From: Pseudomonas sp. S30
GTDB lineage: Bacteria > Pseudomonadota > Gammaproteobacteria > Pseudomonadales > Pseudomonadaceae
Assembly: GCF_016518545.1 (NCBI RefSeq)
Contig: NZ_JACVTO010000016.1
Location: 62,001-126,000 of the forward strand
Direction of reading: 5' to 3'
DNA length: 64,000 bases
This document shows, piece after piece, positions 51,026-59,980 of the stretch. The notes below the pieces were generated by a model that saw only the letters and a list, made by a program, of their open reading frames with translations, ran no database searches and was not told the origin of the DNA. Each line of letters opens with the position of its first letter. Within the stretch, counting starts at the first letter, position 1. Both the position numbers and the translations under genes were made by a program.

Positions 51026-52245
51026 GCCACATCATCGCCAAATTGCTGATCGTCGACGATCTGCCGGAAAACCTTCTGGCACTCGATGCGCTCCTTCAAG
51101 GTGAAGATCGCGAGGTACACCGCGCCCAGTCGGCCGAGCAGGCGCTGTCGCTGTTGCTCGAGCACGATTTCGCCCTGGCCATACTGGATGTGCAGATGCC
51201 TGGCATGGATGGTTTCGAGTTGGCCGAGCTGATGCGCGGCATGGAGAAGACCAAGAACATTCCCATCGTCTTCGTCAGCGCAGCTGGTCGTGAACTGAAC
51301 TACGCGTTCAAGGGCTATGAAAGTGGAGCGGTCGATTTCCTGCATAAACCACTCGATACCCAGGCGGTTAAAAGCAAGGTCTCGGTGTTCGTCGATCTCT
51401 ACCGGCAGCGACAGGTGCTTGGCCGTCAACTGCAGGCACTGGAGCGCAGCCGTCAGGAGCAGGAGCAGTTGTTGGCGCAGCTGCAGGTGGCCCGCGGCGA
51501 GCTGGAACGGGCCGTGCGCATGCGCGACGATTTCATGTCCATCGTTTCCCATGAAGTGCGTACTCCGCTCAACGGCCTGATATTGGAGACCCAACTGCGC
51601 AAGATGCATCTGGCCCGTGGCAATCATGCCGCTTTCAGCCCGGATAAGCTCCAGGCCATGGTCGAACGAGACGAGCGCCAGATCAACAGCCTGATTCGCC
51701 TGATCGAAGACATGCTGGATGTTTCGCGCATCCGTACCGGCAAACTGTCCATACGCCCTCGGTCGGTGGACCTGGCCACGCTGGTGGAGGACCTGGTCGA
51801 GCGCTTCGCCGCCCAGGCCACTGCCCTGGACACGCGTATCGAGCTCACGCGTTGCGAGCCCTTGCACGGTGAGTGGGATGAATTTCGGATTGAACAGGTA
51901 CTGGCCAACCTGTTGTCCAATGCCCTGCGCTATGGTGATCGGCGTCCGGTGCAGGTCAGGGCCTTCGAGCAGTACGGCATGGCCTGCGTGCAGGTCCAGG
52001 ATCACGGTATCGGTATCAGCGCGGCCAATCAGGCGCGTATTTTCCAGCAGTTCGAGCGGGTGTCCGCTCAGCAGGCCAGCGGAGGCCTGGGTCTGGGTCT
52101 GTTCATTTCCGAGCAGATCGTGCAGGCACACGGCGGACGTATCCGGGTCGACAGCGAGGAAGGCAGGGGTGCGACTTTCAGCGTCCTGTTACCGCTGGCG
52201 ACGGCCGGGCAACAAACTGATCAGCCCCAGGCAACCTCTGCGTGA
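51019..52245 (+). CDS. Receiver-histidine kinase fusion (REC-HisKA-HATPase)
   Basis: 408 aa from ATG 51019, overlapping CheB by 7 bases. Receiver 1-120 (AKLLIVDDLPENLLALDALL, acceptor in LAILDVQMPGMDG, lysine in FLHKPLDTQ), coiled coil (RQRQVLGRQLQALERSRQEQEQLLAQL), HisKA with DFMSIVSHEVRTPLNGLILET, HATPase with NLLSNALRYGD, VQDHGIGI and SGGLGLGLFISEQI. Soluble, no membrane helices. The receiver suggests that phosphate from the upstream kinase gates this second kinase. Confidence 0.92.
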   Translation: MLSHIIAKLLIVDDLPENLLALDALLQGEDREVHRAQSAEQALSLLLEHDFALAILDVQMPGMDGFELAELMRGMEKTKNIPIVFVSAAGRELNYAFKGYESGAVDFLHKPLDTQAVKSKVSVFVDLYRQRQVLGRQLQALERSRQEQEQLLAQLQVARGELERAVRMRDDFMSIVSHEVRTPLNGLILETQLRKMHLARGNHAAFSPDKLQAMVERDERQINSLIRLIEDMLDVSRIRTGKLSIRPRSVDLATLVEDLVERFAAQATALDTRIELTRCEPLHGEWDEFRIEQVLANLLSNALRYGDRRPVQVRAFEQYGMACVQVQDHGIGISAANQARIFQQFERVSAQQASGGLGLGLFISEQIVQAHGGRIRVDSEEGRGATFSVLLPLATAGQQTDQPQATSA

Positions 52246-52289
52246 CCCTGGGGTCACATAGCCAACTTTTTGAAATTCAAGGCATTGTC

Positions 52290-52667
52290 ATGAGCGAAGA
52301 TGCACAAGATGTAGTGCTGGTAGTAGAAGATGAACCGCTAATCAGGATGATCCTGCGCGATTACCTGGCCGGGCAGGGTTATCACGTGCTGGTGGCCGAG
52401 GATGGCGCCGAGGCATTCGCCATCCTGGCCAGCAAGCCGCACCTGGACCTGATGGTCACCGACTTCCGTCTGCCTGGCGGGATATCGGGTGTGGAGATTG
52501 CCGAGCCGGCGTTGAAGCTGCGCCCGGACCTGAAGGTGATTTTCATCAGCGGCTATCCTGCCGAGATTCTCGAGTCCGGCAGCCCCATCGCGCGCAGGGC
52601 GCCGATTCTGGCCAAGCCGTTCGACCTCGATACGCTGCACGAGCAGATTCAGGCCTTGCTGAAGTAA
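52290..52667 (+). CDS. Single-domain response regulator ending the CheR-CheB operon
   Basis: 125 aa from ATG 52290. CheY-like receiver: VVLVVEDEPLIRMILRDYLAGQG, acceptor D in LDLMVTDFRLPGGISG near 54, KVIFISGYPAE and lysine in PILAKPFDLD. The ISGY segment is shared with the single receiver at 45560-45910. No output domain. Likely terminal phosphate acceptor or crosstalk partner of the kinases upstream, 44 bases away. Confidence 0.9.
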   Translation: MSEDAQDVVLVVEDEPLIRMILRDYLAGQGYHVLVAEDGAEAFAILASKPHLDLMVTDFRLPGGISGVEIAEPALKLRPDLKVIFISGYPAEILESGSPIARRAPILAKPFDLDTLHEQIQALLK

Positions 52668-52739
52668 CGGGCTCCAGGACCCGAAGTCCAGGTGCTTGGG
52701 GAGGAGCAGGCCTGGCCAAGGTGTTCCCACTGTGCCGTA

Positions 52740-53105
52740 TCAGTTGTCTCGCTCGCGAACGCTGCTGATTTCCGCAGGTACCGAATCGCCCGCCATACGC
52801 TTGCGAAACAGTCCAGCCCTGGCTAGCAGCAGGGTGGTGACCGGCACGGTGATCGAAAGCAGGATCGGGATCAGCCAGGCGTGCAGCACAGGTGCTTGTT
52901 TTAGCTGTGAGAAGTACACAATGGACGCCAGGCTAACGCACCACGCGCCCAGGGTCGAGGCCAGCGCTGGGGGGTGCATGCGCTGGAAATAGTCCTTCAG
53001 ACGCACCAGGCCGATCGCGCCGAGCAGAGCGAACAGACTGCCTGCCAGCAGCAGCGCCGCCACGACCACCTCAAGCCAGAAGGGCAACTCGACGGCGTCT
53101 ATCAT
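52740..53105 (-). CDS. phaG: Mrp/Pha-type Na+(K+)/H+ antiporter subunit G
   Basis: 121 aa; three helices with LLLAGSLFALLGAIGLVRLKDYFQRMHPPALASTLGAWCVSLASIVYF, the PhaG/MnhG signature. Last gene of the antiporter operon; its start overlaps the F stop as ATGA. Confidence 0.92.
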   Translation of the reverse strand: MIDAVELPFWLEVVVAALLLAGSLFALLGAIGLVRLKDYFQRMHPPALASTLGAWCVSLASIVYFSQLKQAPVLHAWLIPILLSITVPVTTLLLARAGLFRKRMAGDSVPAEISSVRERDN

Positions 53106-53380
53106 TCTATCACCTCTCCACGCAGCAGGAACTTGGCCAGGGCGAAGGAACCGACGAAGCCGAACAGCGCGATCAACATCGCGCCTTCGAAATAAGTATC
53201 GCTGCCATAGCGTATACCTAACACCAGCATCATCAGCATCGCCAGGATGTACAGGTAATCGAGCGCAAGTACGCGGTCCTGGGCGGAAGGGCCGCGAAAC
53301 ACCCTGATCAGTGCCAGTGCCATGGCGATGACGAAGATGAACAGGCTGGCCAGGATGGCATTGGCGAGCAGGCCGGTCAT
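53102..53380 (-). CDS. phaF: Mrp/Pha antiporter subunit F
   Basis: 92 aa, three helices; RVFRGPSAQDRVLALDYLYILAMLMMLVLGIRYGSDTYFEGAMLIALFGFVGSFALAKFLLRGEVIE is the MnhF/PhaF core. Start overlaps subunit E by 4 bases. Confidence 0.92.
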   Translation of the reverse strand: MTGLLANAILASLFIFVIAMALALIRVFRGPSAQDRVLALDYLYILAMLMMLVLGIRYGSDTYFEGAMLIALFGFVGSFALAKFLLRGEVIE

Positions 53381-53865
53381 TCGAAGATCTCCATCAAAGG
53401 GCGTTCATAGGTGTGCTTGAAGTGCTCGATGAACGCCTTCTCGTCGTCCAGATCGAGTACGTGCAGAAGCAGTACGCTGCGATCCAGCGCCAGTTCCGAC
53501 CAGACCGTTCCGGGCACCACGGAAGTAATCATCGACAGCGCCGCCAACCCGTGGGCATCTCGCAAAGCCAATGGAATGTGCACGAATGTCGAGCGCGGCG
53601 GTCGGCTGCCAGCACGCAACACTCCCCAGGCCACTTGCAGGTTGGAAAGAACCACGTCCAGCCCAACCCGAACGATCAGGCCGACGACCGCTCGCGGCCG
53701 CTTCACGTGGGCATGCTGAGGACGCAGGGGCGCCATCAGCAAGGGCGCGAGAATGCCCAGCATGGCGGCCAGCAGCAGGTTGCCCGGGCTCACCGAGAGA
53801 TTCAGCACCAGCCACAGAACGAACAGCGACAGGGACAGCAGCGGGGCGGGAAATAGTCGGCTCAT
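53377..53865 (-). CDS. phaE: Mrp/Pha antiporter subunit E
   Basis: 162 aa; two N-terminal helices, then a cytoplasmic domain with RVGLDVVLSNLQVAWGVLRAGSRPPRSTFVHIPLALRDAHGLAALSMITSVVPGTVWSELALDRSVLLLHVLDLDDE, the MnhE pattern. Overlaps D and F by 4 bases each. Confidence 0.92.
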   Translation of the reverse strand: MSRLFPAPLLSLSLFVLWLVLNLSVSPGNLLLAAMLGILAPLLMAPLRPQHAHVKRPRAVVGLIVRVGLDVVLSNLQVAWGVLRAGSRPPRSTFVHIPLALRDAHGLAALSMITSVVPGTVWSELALDRSVLLLHVLDLDDEKAFIEHFKHTYERPLMEIFE

Positions 53866-55538
53866 GGCTGCACCTGCGAGGCCGTGGTCGGCCCAGGCAG
53901 TGGGCGCGTCGACATCACTGCCTGGATGTATGCGTCCGGGGCCTGCAGCTCAGCAGCGGTGTCCTGGGTGTAGCGCAGCAGAGGCTCGGCTCGGGCGCTG
54001 AGCAGGATGCACAGTCCCAGCAGCAGCACGATCGGCAGGCATTCGTAGCGACGCAGTAGCGGCGATGGCCGCTCCTCCGGCTTCCAGAATCGCAGGATGC
54101 CCACCCTGCCGAAGGCGATCAACGAGGCCATGCCCGATAGCAGCAGCAACGTCACGAGGCACCAGCCTGCCGCCGACAGCGGCTGCTCGGGTGCGAAGCC
54201 CAGGCCCAGCGGATTGAACAGCGCGCTGATCAGATTGAGCTTGCCGATGAAGCCGGACAATGGCGGCATGCCGATGATCAGCAGGGCGCAGGCGATGAAG
54301 CCGAAGCCGAGAAACGCCATGGTCCATGGAATGATCTGGCCGATCACGGCCTTTTGCTGGTCGTCGAGGTTGATGCCTTTGGGCGGATGCAAGGATTCGA
54401 GCGGCGCCGGAATGGCATCCTCCTCTTCGTCGAGCGGCACTTCGTTGGCCGAGCGCGAGCGTTCGATCAGTTCGGCCAGGAGGAACAGCGCACCCAGGGC
54501 GAGGGTGGAACTGACCAGATAGAACAGGGCCGCACCGATCAGCGCCGCCTGGCCGAAGCCGACGGCTGCCAGCAAGGTACCTGCCGACACCAGGATGCTT
54601 AGCGCCGCCAGGCGCTCGAGCCGCTGGGCCGCGAGAATCGAGACGGCGGCGACGGCCAAGGTCACCAGTCCACCGTAGATCAGCCATTGGCCGCCGAAGT
54701 GCGCCGAGTCGCCGGCCTGCCCGGAGAACAGCAGGGTCCAGAGGCGCAGCAGGGCATACAGGCCGACTTTCGTCATGATCGCGAACAGCGCTGCCACCGG
54801 CGCACTGGCCGAGGCGTAGGCGGGCACCAGCCAGAAATTCAGCGGCCAGATACCGGCCTTGACCAGAAACGCCGTCGCCAGGATCGCCGCACCCGCGTGC
54901 AACAACCCACGATCAGCCTCCGCCACCAGAGGAATCTTCAGTGCCAGGTCGGCCATGTTCAGGGTGCCGGTCACGCCGTACAGCATGGCCGCTCCCACCA
55001 GGAACAGCGACGACGCGAACAGGTTGATGGCCACGTAATGCAGTCCGGCCTTGACCCGCGCACGACCCGAACCGTGCAGCAGCAGTCCGTAGGAAGCGGC
55101 CAGCAGCACTTCGAAGAACACGAACAGATTGAACAGGTCGCCCGTAAGGAAGGCACCATACAGCCCCATGAGCTGGATCTGGAACAAGGCATGGAAGCTG
55201 GCGCCCGCGCCGTCCCAGCGCGCCCGAGCGAACATCAGGGCGCTGACGCCGATGACGCCGGTGAGCGTCAGCATGAGCGCAGAAAGGTGGTCAAGCACCA
55301 GCACGATGCCGAACGGAGCAGCCCAGTTGCCAGGCAGGTACACGCCGATCGACTCCGCCTGTCCCTGGTCACGCACCCACAGCAGCAGGGTGATCGACAA
55401 GCCCAGGCCCAGGAGGCTGGAAACCAGGTTCAAGCGACCTTTGAACTGCCGGTGCTTCTCGCCGATCAGCAGCATGATCGCTGCGGTGATCAGCGGCAGC
55501 AGGATGGGCGCGGCGATCCATTGGTTCATCGTGCTCAT
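53862..55538 (-). CDS. phaD: Mrp/Pha antiporter subunit D
   Basis: 558 aa, NuoM/NuoN-like proton-channel subunit with about fourteen helices. Conserved glutamate and lysine helices are visible in LFVFFEVLLAASYGLLLHG and LVKAGIWPLNFWLVPAYASASAPVAALFAIMTKVGLYALLR. A cytoplasmic insert with EVPLDEEEDAIPAPLESLHPPKGINLDDQ is longer than in compact homologues. Overlaps C and E by 4 bases. Confidence 0.93.
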   Translation of the reverse strand: MSTMNQWIAAPILLPLITAAIMLLIGEKHRQFKGRLNLVSSLLGLGLSITLLLWVRDQGQAESIGVYLPGNWAAPFGIVLVLDHLSALMLTLTGVIGVSALMFARARWDGAGASFHALFQIQLMGLYGAFLTGDLFNLFVFFEVLLAASYGLLLHGSGRARVKAGLHYVAINLFASSLFLVGAAMLYGVTGTLNMADLALKIPLVAEADRGLLHAGAAILATAFLVKAGIWPLNFWLVPAYASASAPVAALFAIMTKVGLYALLRLWTLLFSGQAGDSAHFGGQWLIYGGLVTLAVAAVSILAAQRLERLAALSILVSAGTLLAAVGFGQAALIGAALFYLVSSTLALGALFLLAELIERSRSANEVPLDEEEDAIPAPLESLHPPKGINLDDQQKAVIGQIIPWTMAFLGFGFIACALLIIGMPPLSGFIGKLNLISALFNPLGLGFAPEQPLSAAGWCLVTLLLLSGMASLIAFGRVGILRFWKPEERPSPLLRRYECLPIVLLLGLCILLSARAEPLLRYTQDTAAELQAPDAYIQAVMSTRPLPGPTTASQVQP

Positions 55539-55879
55539 TCCTCACGCTCCCGACCGTCTACGTGGTCGGTGCCGGTGAGCCCTCGCGAAGCCAGCAGCAC
55601 GACCAGGAACAGCGCAGTCATGGCGAAACTGATGACGATGGCCGTCAGTACCAGTGCCTGGGGCAATGGGTCGGTGTAATTGAGCAGGTCCTGCGGGACA
55701 CCATCCTTGATGATCGGCTCCTTGCCGATGAACAGACTGCCCATGCTGAAGATGAACAAATTGACGCCATAGGACAGCAGGCACAGGCCCATGATCACCT
55801 GGTAGGTACGTGGGCGCAGCACCAGCCACACACCTGAGGCGGCTAGTACGCCGATGGCCACGGCGATGACTTCTTCCAT
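55535..55879 (-). CDS. phaC: Mrp/Pha antiporter subunit C
   Basis: 114 aa from ATG 55879, three helices, NuoK-like: LVLRPRTYQVIMGLCLLSYGVNLFIFSMG and DPLPQALVLTAIVISFAMTALFLVVLL. Its ATG shares one base with the stop of the fused AB gene (TGATG). A longer in-frame extension upstream of 55879 is antisense-like composition within AB and is rejected. Confidence 0.92.
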   Translation of the reverse strand: MEEVIAVAIGVLAASGVWLVLRPRTYQVIMGLCLLSYGVNLFIFSMGSLFIGKEPIIKDGVPQDLLNYTDPLPQALVLTAIVISFAMTALFLVVLLASRGLTGTDHVDGREREE

Positions 55880-58791
55880 CAGGCCGCTCCTCCTTTGCTC
55901 GTTTTCAGATTGCCCGGGCGATAGGCGCGAACGGACTGATGCGCCAGCGCCGTGAGGATCAGCAGGGTCGAGCCGACCACCACGGTGTACACCCCGACAT
56001 CGAAGAACAACGCACTGGCGACATGGATGTCTCCCAGCAGCGGCAGGTGCAGGTGCGCGGTATGGGTGGTGAGGAAAGGATAACCCAGCGCCATGGCGCC
56101 GACACCCGTGAGGGTAGCGCACAGCAGGCCTGTGCCCATCCAGCGCAAGGGCCGCAGGCTCATCTGCGCTTCCACCCACTGGGTACCGGCGACCATGTAC
56201 TGGAGAATGAAGGCCACCGACATCACCAAACCGGCGACGAAACCGCCCCCTGGCTGGTTATGCCCGCGCATGAACAGGTACATCGAGACCAGCAGGGCGA
56301 TCGGCAACAGCAACCGCACCAGCACTGCCGGCACCATCATGAAGCCCAGGGCGGTGTCGGCGACCTGCCGCGGATTGACCAGGTCGGTGACCAGGTCCGG
56401 CGCCAGATGGCGCTGCTGGGCCGGCAGCTGCATGCTTTCCTTCGGCGGCCGGAAGCGGCGCAGCAGGGCGAACACGGTCAGCGCGACCGCCACCAGCACG
56501 GTGATCTCGCCCAAGGTATCGAAGCCACGGAAGTCCACCAGCATCACGTTCACCACGTTGGTGCCGCCACCTTCCGGCAGGGCCCGACTGAGGTAGAACG
56601 AAGAGATGTCGTTGGGCGTTGCGCGGGTCAGCATGGCGTAGGACAGCAGGGCCATGCCACCGCCGACCAGGATCGCCAGCAGCAGGTCCCGCAGGCGTCG
56701 AATCCGTGCTCGATCCAGGCTGCCGGGCGAGGCGGTGACCCCCTCGATCCTTCGCGGCAACCAGCGCAGGCCCAGGAGTATCAGCACCGTGGTCACCACC
56801 TCCACGACCAGTTGGGTCAGGGCCAGGTCGGGTGCCGAGAACCAGACGAAGGTGATGCAGGTCATCAGCCCGCACACGCTGACCATGATCAGCGCGGCCA
56901 GCCGGTGATACTTGGCCTGCCAGGCTGCGCCAATGGCACAGGCGATAGCGATCAACCACATCGCCACGAAGACGCCAGAGCCTGGAATCTTCGGCCGATC
57001 ACCCCAACTGATCCCGCTGTACAGCATGGGTGTCAGGCCCGCCAGGAAGGCAACTGCCACCAGCATGAACAATTGTGTTTGCAGGCGCCGGCTGGTCAGC
57101 AGGCTTTCGACCCTCCGCGCGATCAGCATCAGGCGCACCAGGCCATGTTCGAACAGGCGCTTGCCGTTGAACCGCTCGATCAGCGGAGGGTTGGAGAAGC
57201 GTCCGCGGCGCAGCTGTTTGCGCAGCGCCAGGTACAGGATGATGCCCCCGCACATGGCGATCAGGCTCATGATCATCGGTGCGTTCCAGCCGTGCCAGAT
57301 CGCCAGGCTGTACTCGGGAAGGGTACCACCGACCACCGGCAACGCCGCGGCGGCCAGCAGCGGTCCCACCGACTGGGCAGGGAAGATGCCTACCACCAGG
57401 CAGGTGAGCACCAACAGCTCGACCGGTACGCGCATCCAGCGCGCAGGCTCGTGAGGCGTGTGCGGCAGATCCTGCGCCGTCGGCCCGAAGAACACGTCGA
57501 CCGTGAAGCGCAGGGCATAGGCCACGCTGAAGGTGCCCGCCAGAGTGGCGATCACCGGCAGGGCGGCTTCCACCCAGGCCGTGGAGGAAATGAAGACCGT
57601 TTCGGCGAAGAACATTTCCTTGGAAAGGAAGCCATTCATCAACGGTACGCCGGCCATGGCCGCGCTGGCCACCATCGCCAGGGTGGCGGTATAGGGCACC
57701 AGGCGGATCAGGCCGCTGAGGCGGCGTATGTCGCGCGTGCCACTCTCATGGTCGATGATGCCGGCGGCCATGAACAACGAGGCCTTGAAGGTGGCATGAT
57801 TGAGAATGTGGAATACCGCGGCCACGGCAGCCAACGGGCTGTTGAGGCCCAGCAGCAGGGTGATGAGGCCCAGATGGCTGATGGTGGAATAGGCCAGCAG
57901 GCCCTTGAGGTCATTCTGGAACATCGCGGCGAAGGCGCCCAGCAGCAGCGTACAGGCGCCTGCACCGCCGACGATCCAGAACCAGTCTTCGGTACCGGAC
58001 AGGGTCGGCCACAGCCGGGCCATCAGAAAGACCCCGGCCTTGACCATCGTTGCCGAGTGCAGATAGGCCGAAACGGGTGTAGGGGCCGCCATCGCATGGG
58101 GCAGCCAGAACTGGAAGGGAAACTGCGCGCTCTTGCTCAGCGCGCCGATCAGGATCAGTGGCAGCAGCACCGGATACAGTGCGTGCTGGCGCACGGTGTC
58201 TCCGGCCAGCAGTACCTTGTCCAGATCGTAGCTGCCGACCACGTGACCGAGCAGCAGGGCGCCTACCAGCAGGCATAGCCCACCGGCGCCGGTGACCATC
58301 AAGGCCATGTAGGCCCCGCGGCGCGCATCGCTGCGATGGTGCCAATAGCCGATGAGTAGGAACGAGAACAGGCTGGTCAGCTCCCAGAAGAACACCAGTT
58401 GGATCAGGTTGCCGGAGATGACCAGCCCGAGCATCGCGCCCATGAAGGCGAGAAAGAAGGCGAAGAAGCGCGGGACCGGATCCTGCGGCGACATGTAGTA
58501 GCGCGCATAGAGCGAGACCAGGGTGCCGATTCCTAGCACCAATAGCGAGAACAACCAGGCGAAGCCGTCCATGCGCAGCACCAGGTTAAGCCCCAGGCTC
58601 GGCAGCCAGAGGAACTCTTCGCGAATGACGCCGCCATGTGCGATCTGCGGATACAACAGCGCGACCTGCACGGTACCGAGCAGAGCCACGAGTCCGGCGA
58701 GGATGGACTCGGCGTTACGCGCGTTGTGCGGCAGGACGGCTGCCAGGCAACTGCCGATGAACGGCAGAAGCAATAGCACTATCAATGACAT
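55879..58791 (-). CDS. phaAB: Mrp/Pha antiporter fused subunits A and B
   Basis: 970 aa. Residues 1-760 are the NuoL-like MnhA: ELTSLFSFLLIGYWHHRSDARRGAYMALMVTGAGGL, LIGALSKSAQFPFQFWLPHAMAAPTPVSAYLHSATMVKAGVFLMARLWP and NDLKGLLAYSTISHLGLI. From about 810 comes MnhB (LRLLLPIALLVSMYLFMRGHNQPGGGFVAGLVMSVAFILQYMVAG). The AB fusion is the arrangement known from Sinorhizobium pha and pseudomonads. The six gene products form one membrane complex exporting Na+ or K+ for protons. First gene of the operon, about 150 AT-rich bases from the DMT transporter stop. Confidence 0.94.
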   Translation of the reverse strand: MSLIVLLLLPFIGSCLAAVLPHNARNAESILAGLVALLGTVQVALLYPQIAHGGVIREEFLWLPSLGLNLVLRMDGFAWLFSLLVLGIGTLVSLYARYYMSPQDPVPRFFAFFLAFMGAMLGLVISGNLIQLVFFWELTSLFSFLLIGYWHHRSDARRGAYMALMVTGAGGLCLLVGALLLGHVVGSYDLDKVLLAGDTVRQHALYPVLLPLILIGALSKSAQFPFQFWLPHAMAAPTPVSAYLHSATMVKAGVFLMARLWPTLSGTEDWFWIVGGAGACTLLLGAFAAMFQNDLKGLLAYSTISHLGLITLLLGLNSPLAAVAAVFHILNHATFKASLFMAAGIIDHESGTRDIRRLSGLIRLVPYTATLAMVASAAMAGVPLMNGFLSKEMFFAETVFISSTAWVEAALPVIATLAGTFSVAYALRFTVDVFFGPTAQDLPHTPHEPARWMRVPVELLVLTCLVVGIFPAQSVGPLLAAAALPVVGGTLPEYSLAIWHGWNAPMIMSLIAMCGGIILYLALRKQLRRGRFSNPPLIERFNGKRLFEHGLVRLMLIARRVESLLTSRRLQTQLFMLVAVAFLAGLTPMLYSGISWGDRPKIPGSGVFVAMWLIAIACAIGAAWQAKYHRLAALIMVSVCGLMTCITFVWFSAPDLALTQLVVEVVTTVLILLGLRWLPRRIEGVTASPGSLDRARIRRLRDLLLAILVGGGMALLSYAMLTRATPNDISSFYLSRALPEGGGTNVVNVMLVDFRGFDTLGEITVLVAVALTVFALLRRFRPPKESMQLPAQQRHLAPDLVTDLVNPRQVADTALGFMMVPAVLVRLLLPIALLVSMYLFMRGHNQPGGGFVAGLVMSVAFILQYMVAGTQWVEAQMSLRPLRWMGTGLLCATLTGVGAMALGYPFLTTHTAHLHLPLLGDIHVASALFFDVGVYTVVVGSTLLILTALAHQSVRAYRPGNLKTSKGGAA

Positions 58792-58942
58792 AGCGTTCTA
58801 ATCTACGAGAGTTGATCAAGGATCATACGTGCGCGCAGGGTTGATCACCAACACGTAACCTGTGGCAGAATCCTACAAAAGCGCAGATAAAAGCGGATTT
58901 TTTATAACAGTTTTTTTCAGAGCATAGTCGTTGCGCGAGAGT

Positions 58943-59893
58943 TCAACCGCTGCTGCGCTCGGCAACGGGCGGCTGAGGCTGCCCCGCGGTCGTCGCGGCC
59001 CGCGCGCGACCGATGCGCAGTTCGCTGATGACCACGGCGGCCACGATCAACCCACCGCCCAGCAGCGCCAGGCCAGGCAAGCGTTCACCCGCCAGGCGGC
59101 CGACGACCCCCGCCCAGACCGGTTCGCCAGCATAGATCAGGGTGGCGCGGGTGGGTGAGACGGATTTCTGAGCCCAATTCATCGCCACCTGGATGATCGC
59201 GCTCATGGCGCCCAGGCCAAGCGCGCTGAACAACAACAGCCAGGAGAAATCAGGCGCGCGCTCCTGCATCGGCAAGGTCATGGGAAAGGAGAGGGCGGAG
59301 GCCACGCCCAGTTGCACCACCGTTACCCGGCGGACATCGACCTTTCCCGCATAGCGGCTGATCAGAATGATTTCGCCAGCGATGGCCACGGCGCTCACCA
59401 AGGTCACCAGCTCACCCTCGCTCAGGTGCGGCATGCCGCCCTGGGGGCCGGCCAGCAGCATGAGGCCAACGAAGGCCAGGCCGATTCCGAGGCTGGGCAT
59501 CAGGCCGGGGCGTCGACCCAGCACCAGCCATTGCAGCAGCGGCACGAACGGCACGTAAAGCGCGGTAATGAACGCCGACTGGCTGCTGCTGATGCTCTGC
59601 AGGCCCATGGTCTGCAACCCGTAGCCCAGCATGATCGAAACGCCGATGAGCGTGCCGGCCTTGAGCTCAGTCAGGGTCAATCCCGACAGGGTTTTCGCCG
59701 AAATCAGGGCCACGAACAACGCGGCGGCCGCGAAACGCAGCCCTACGAAGTACAGAGGGCCGCTCACGGACATGACGTTGTGTACGATCAGGAAAGTCCC
59801 GCCCCACAACATGGTGATGAACACCAGCACCAGTTCGGCCTTGTTCAGGCGAATGGACAGGGACGGCCGGAAAGGGGAAGTAGCATGACTCAT
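58943..59893 (-). CDS. DMT superfamily (EamA) transporter
   Basis: 316 aa from ATG 59893. Two five-helix EamA repeats: LVLVFITMLWGGTFLIVHNVMSVSGPLYFVGLRFAAAALFVALI and EGELVTLVSAVAIAGEIILISRYAGK ... ATLIYAGEPVWAGVVGRLAGERLPGLALLGGGLIVAAVVI. Probable metabolite exporter, substrate unknown. It diverges from the XRE-cupin regulator gene, with the 20-bp palindrome at 59936-59955 between them. Confidence 0.9.
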   Translation of the reverse strand: MSHATSPFRPSLSIRLNKAELVLVFITMLWGGTFLIVHNVMSVSGPLYFVGLRFAAAALFVALISAKTLSGLTLTELKAGTLIGVSIMLGYGLQTMGLQSISSSQSAFITALYVPFVPLLQWLVLGRRPGLMPSLGIGLAFVGLMLLAGPQGGMPHLSEGELVTLVSAVAIAGEIILISRYAGKVDVRRVTVVQLGVASALSFPMTLPMQERAPDFSWLLLFSALGLGAMSAIIQVAMNWAQKSVSPTRATLIYAGEPVWAGVVGRLAGERLPGLALLGGGLIVAAVVISELRIGRARAATTAGQPQPPVAERSSG

Positions 59894-59935
59894 CAGCTTG
59901 CGCACTCGAAACGGGCGGCGCACAATCGCCGCAAA

Positions 59936-59955
59936 GTGCGCAGTATACTGCGCAC
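59936..59955. promoter_or_regulatory. Perfect 20-bp palindrome, likely operator
   Basis: GTGCGCAGTATACTGCGCAC reads the same on both strands. It lies 25 bases before the XRE-cupin start and 42 bases before the divergent EamA transporter start. The TATACT inside it is a plausible -10 element, so binding would block a promoter. The adjacent regulator is the obvious candidate ligand. Confidence 0.7.
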
Positions 59956-59980
59956 GTCACTTCTGTGAGCAATCCCCATC

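Noticed and set aside
55939..58278. A 779-codon plus-strand frame antisense to phaAB
   Set aside because: Extremely rich in Gln, His, Arg and Gly with no membrane or domain pattern; shadow of the antiporter gene.
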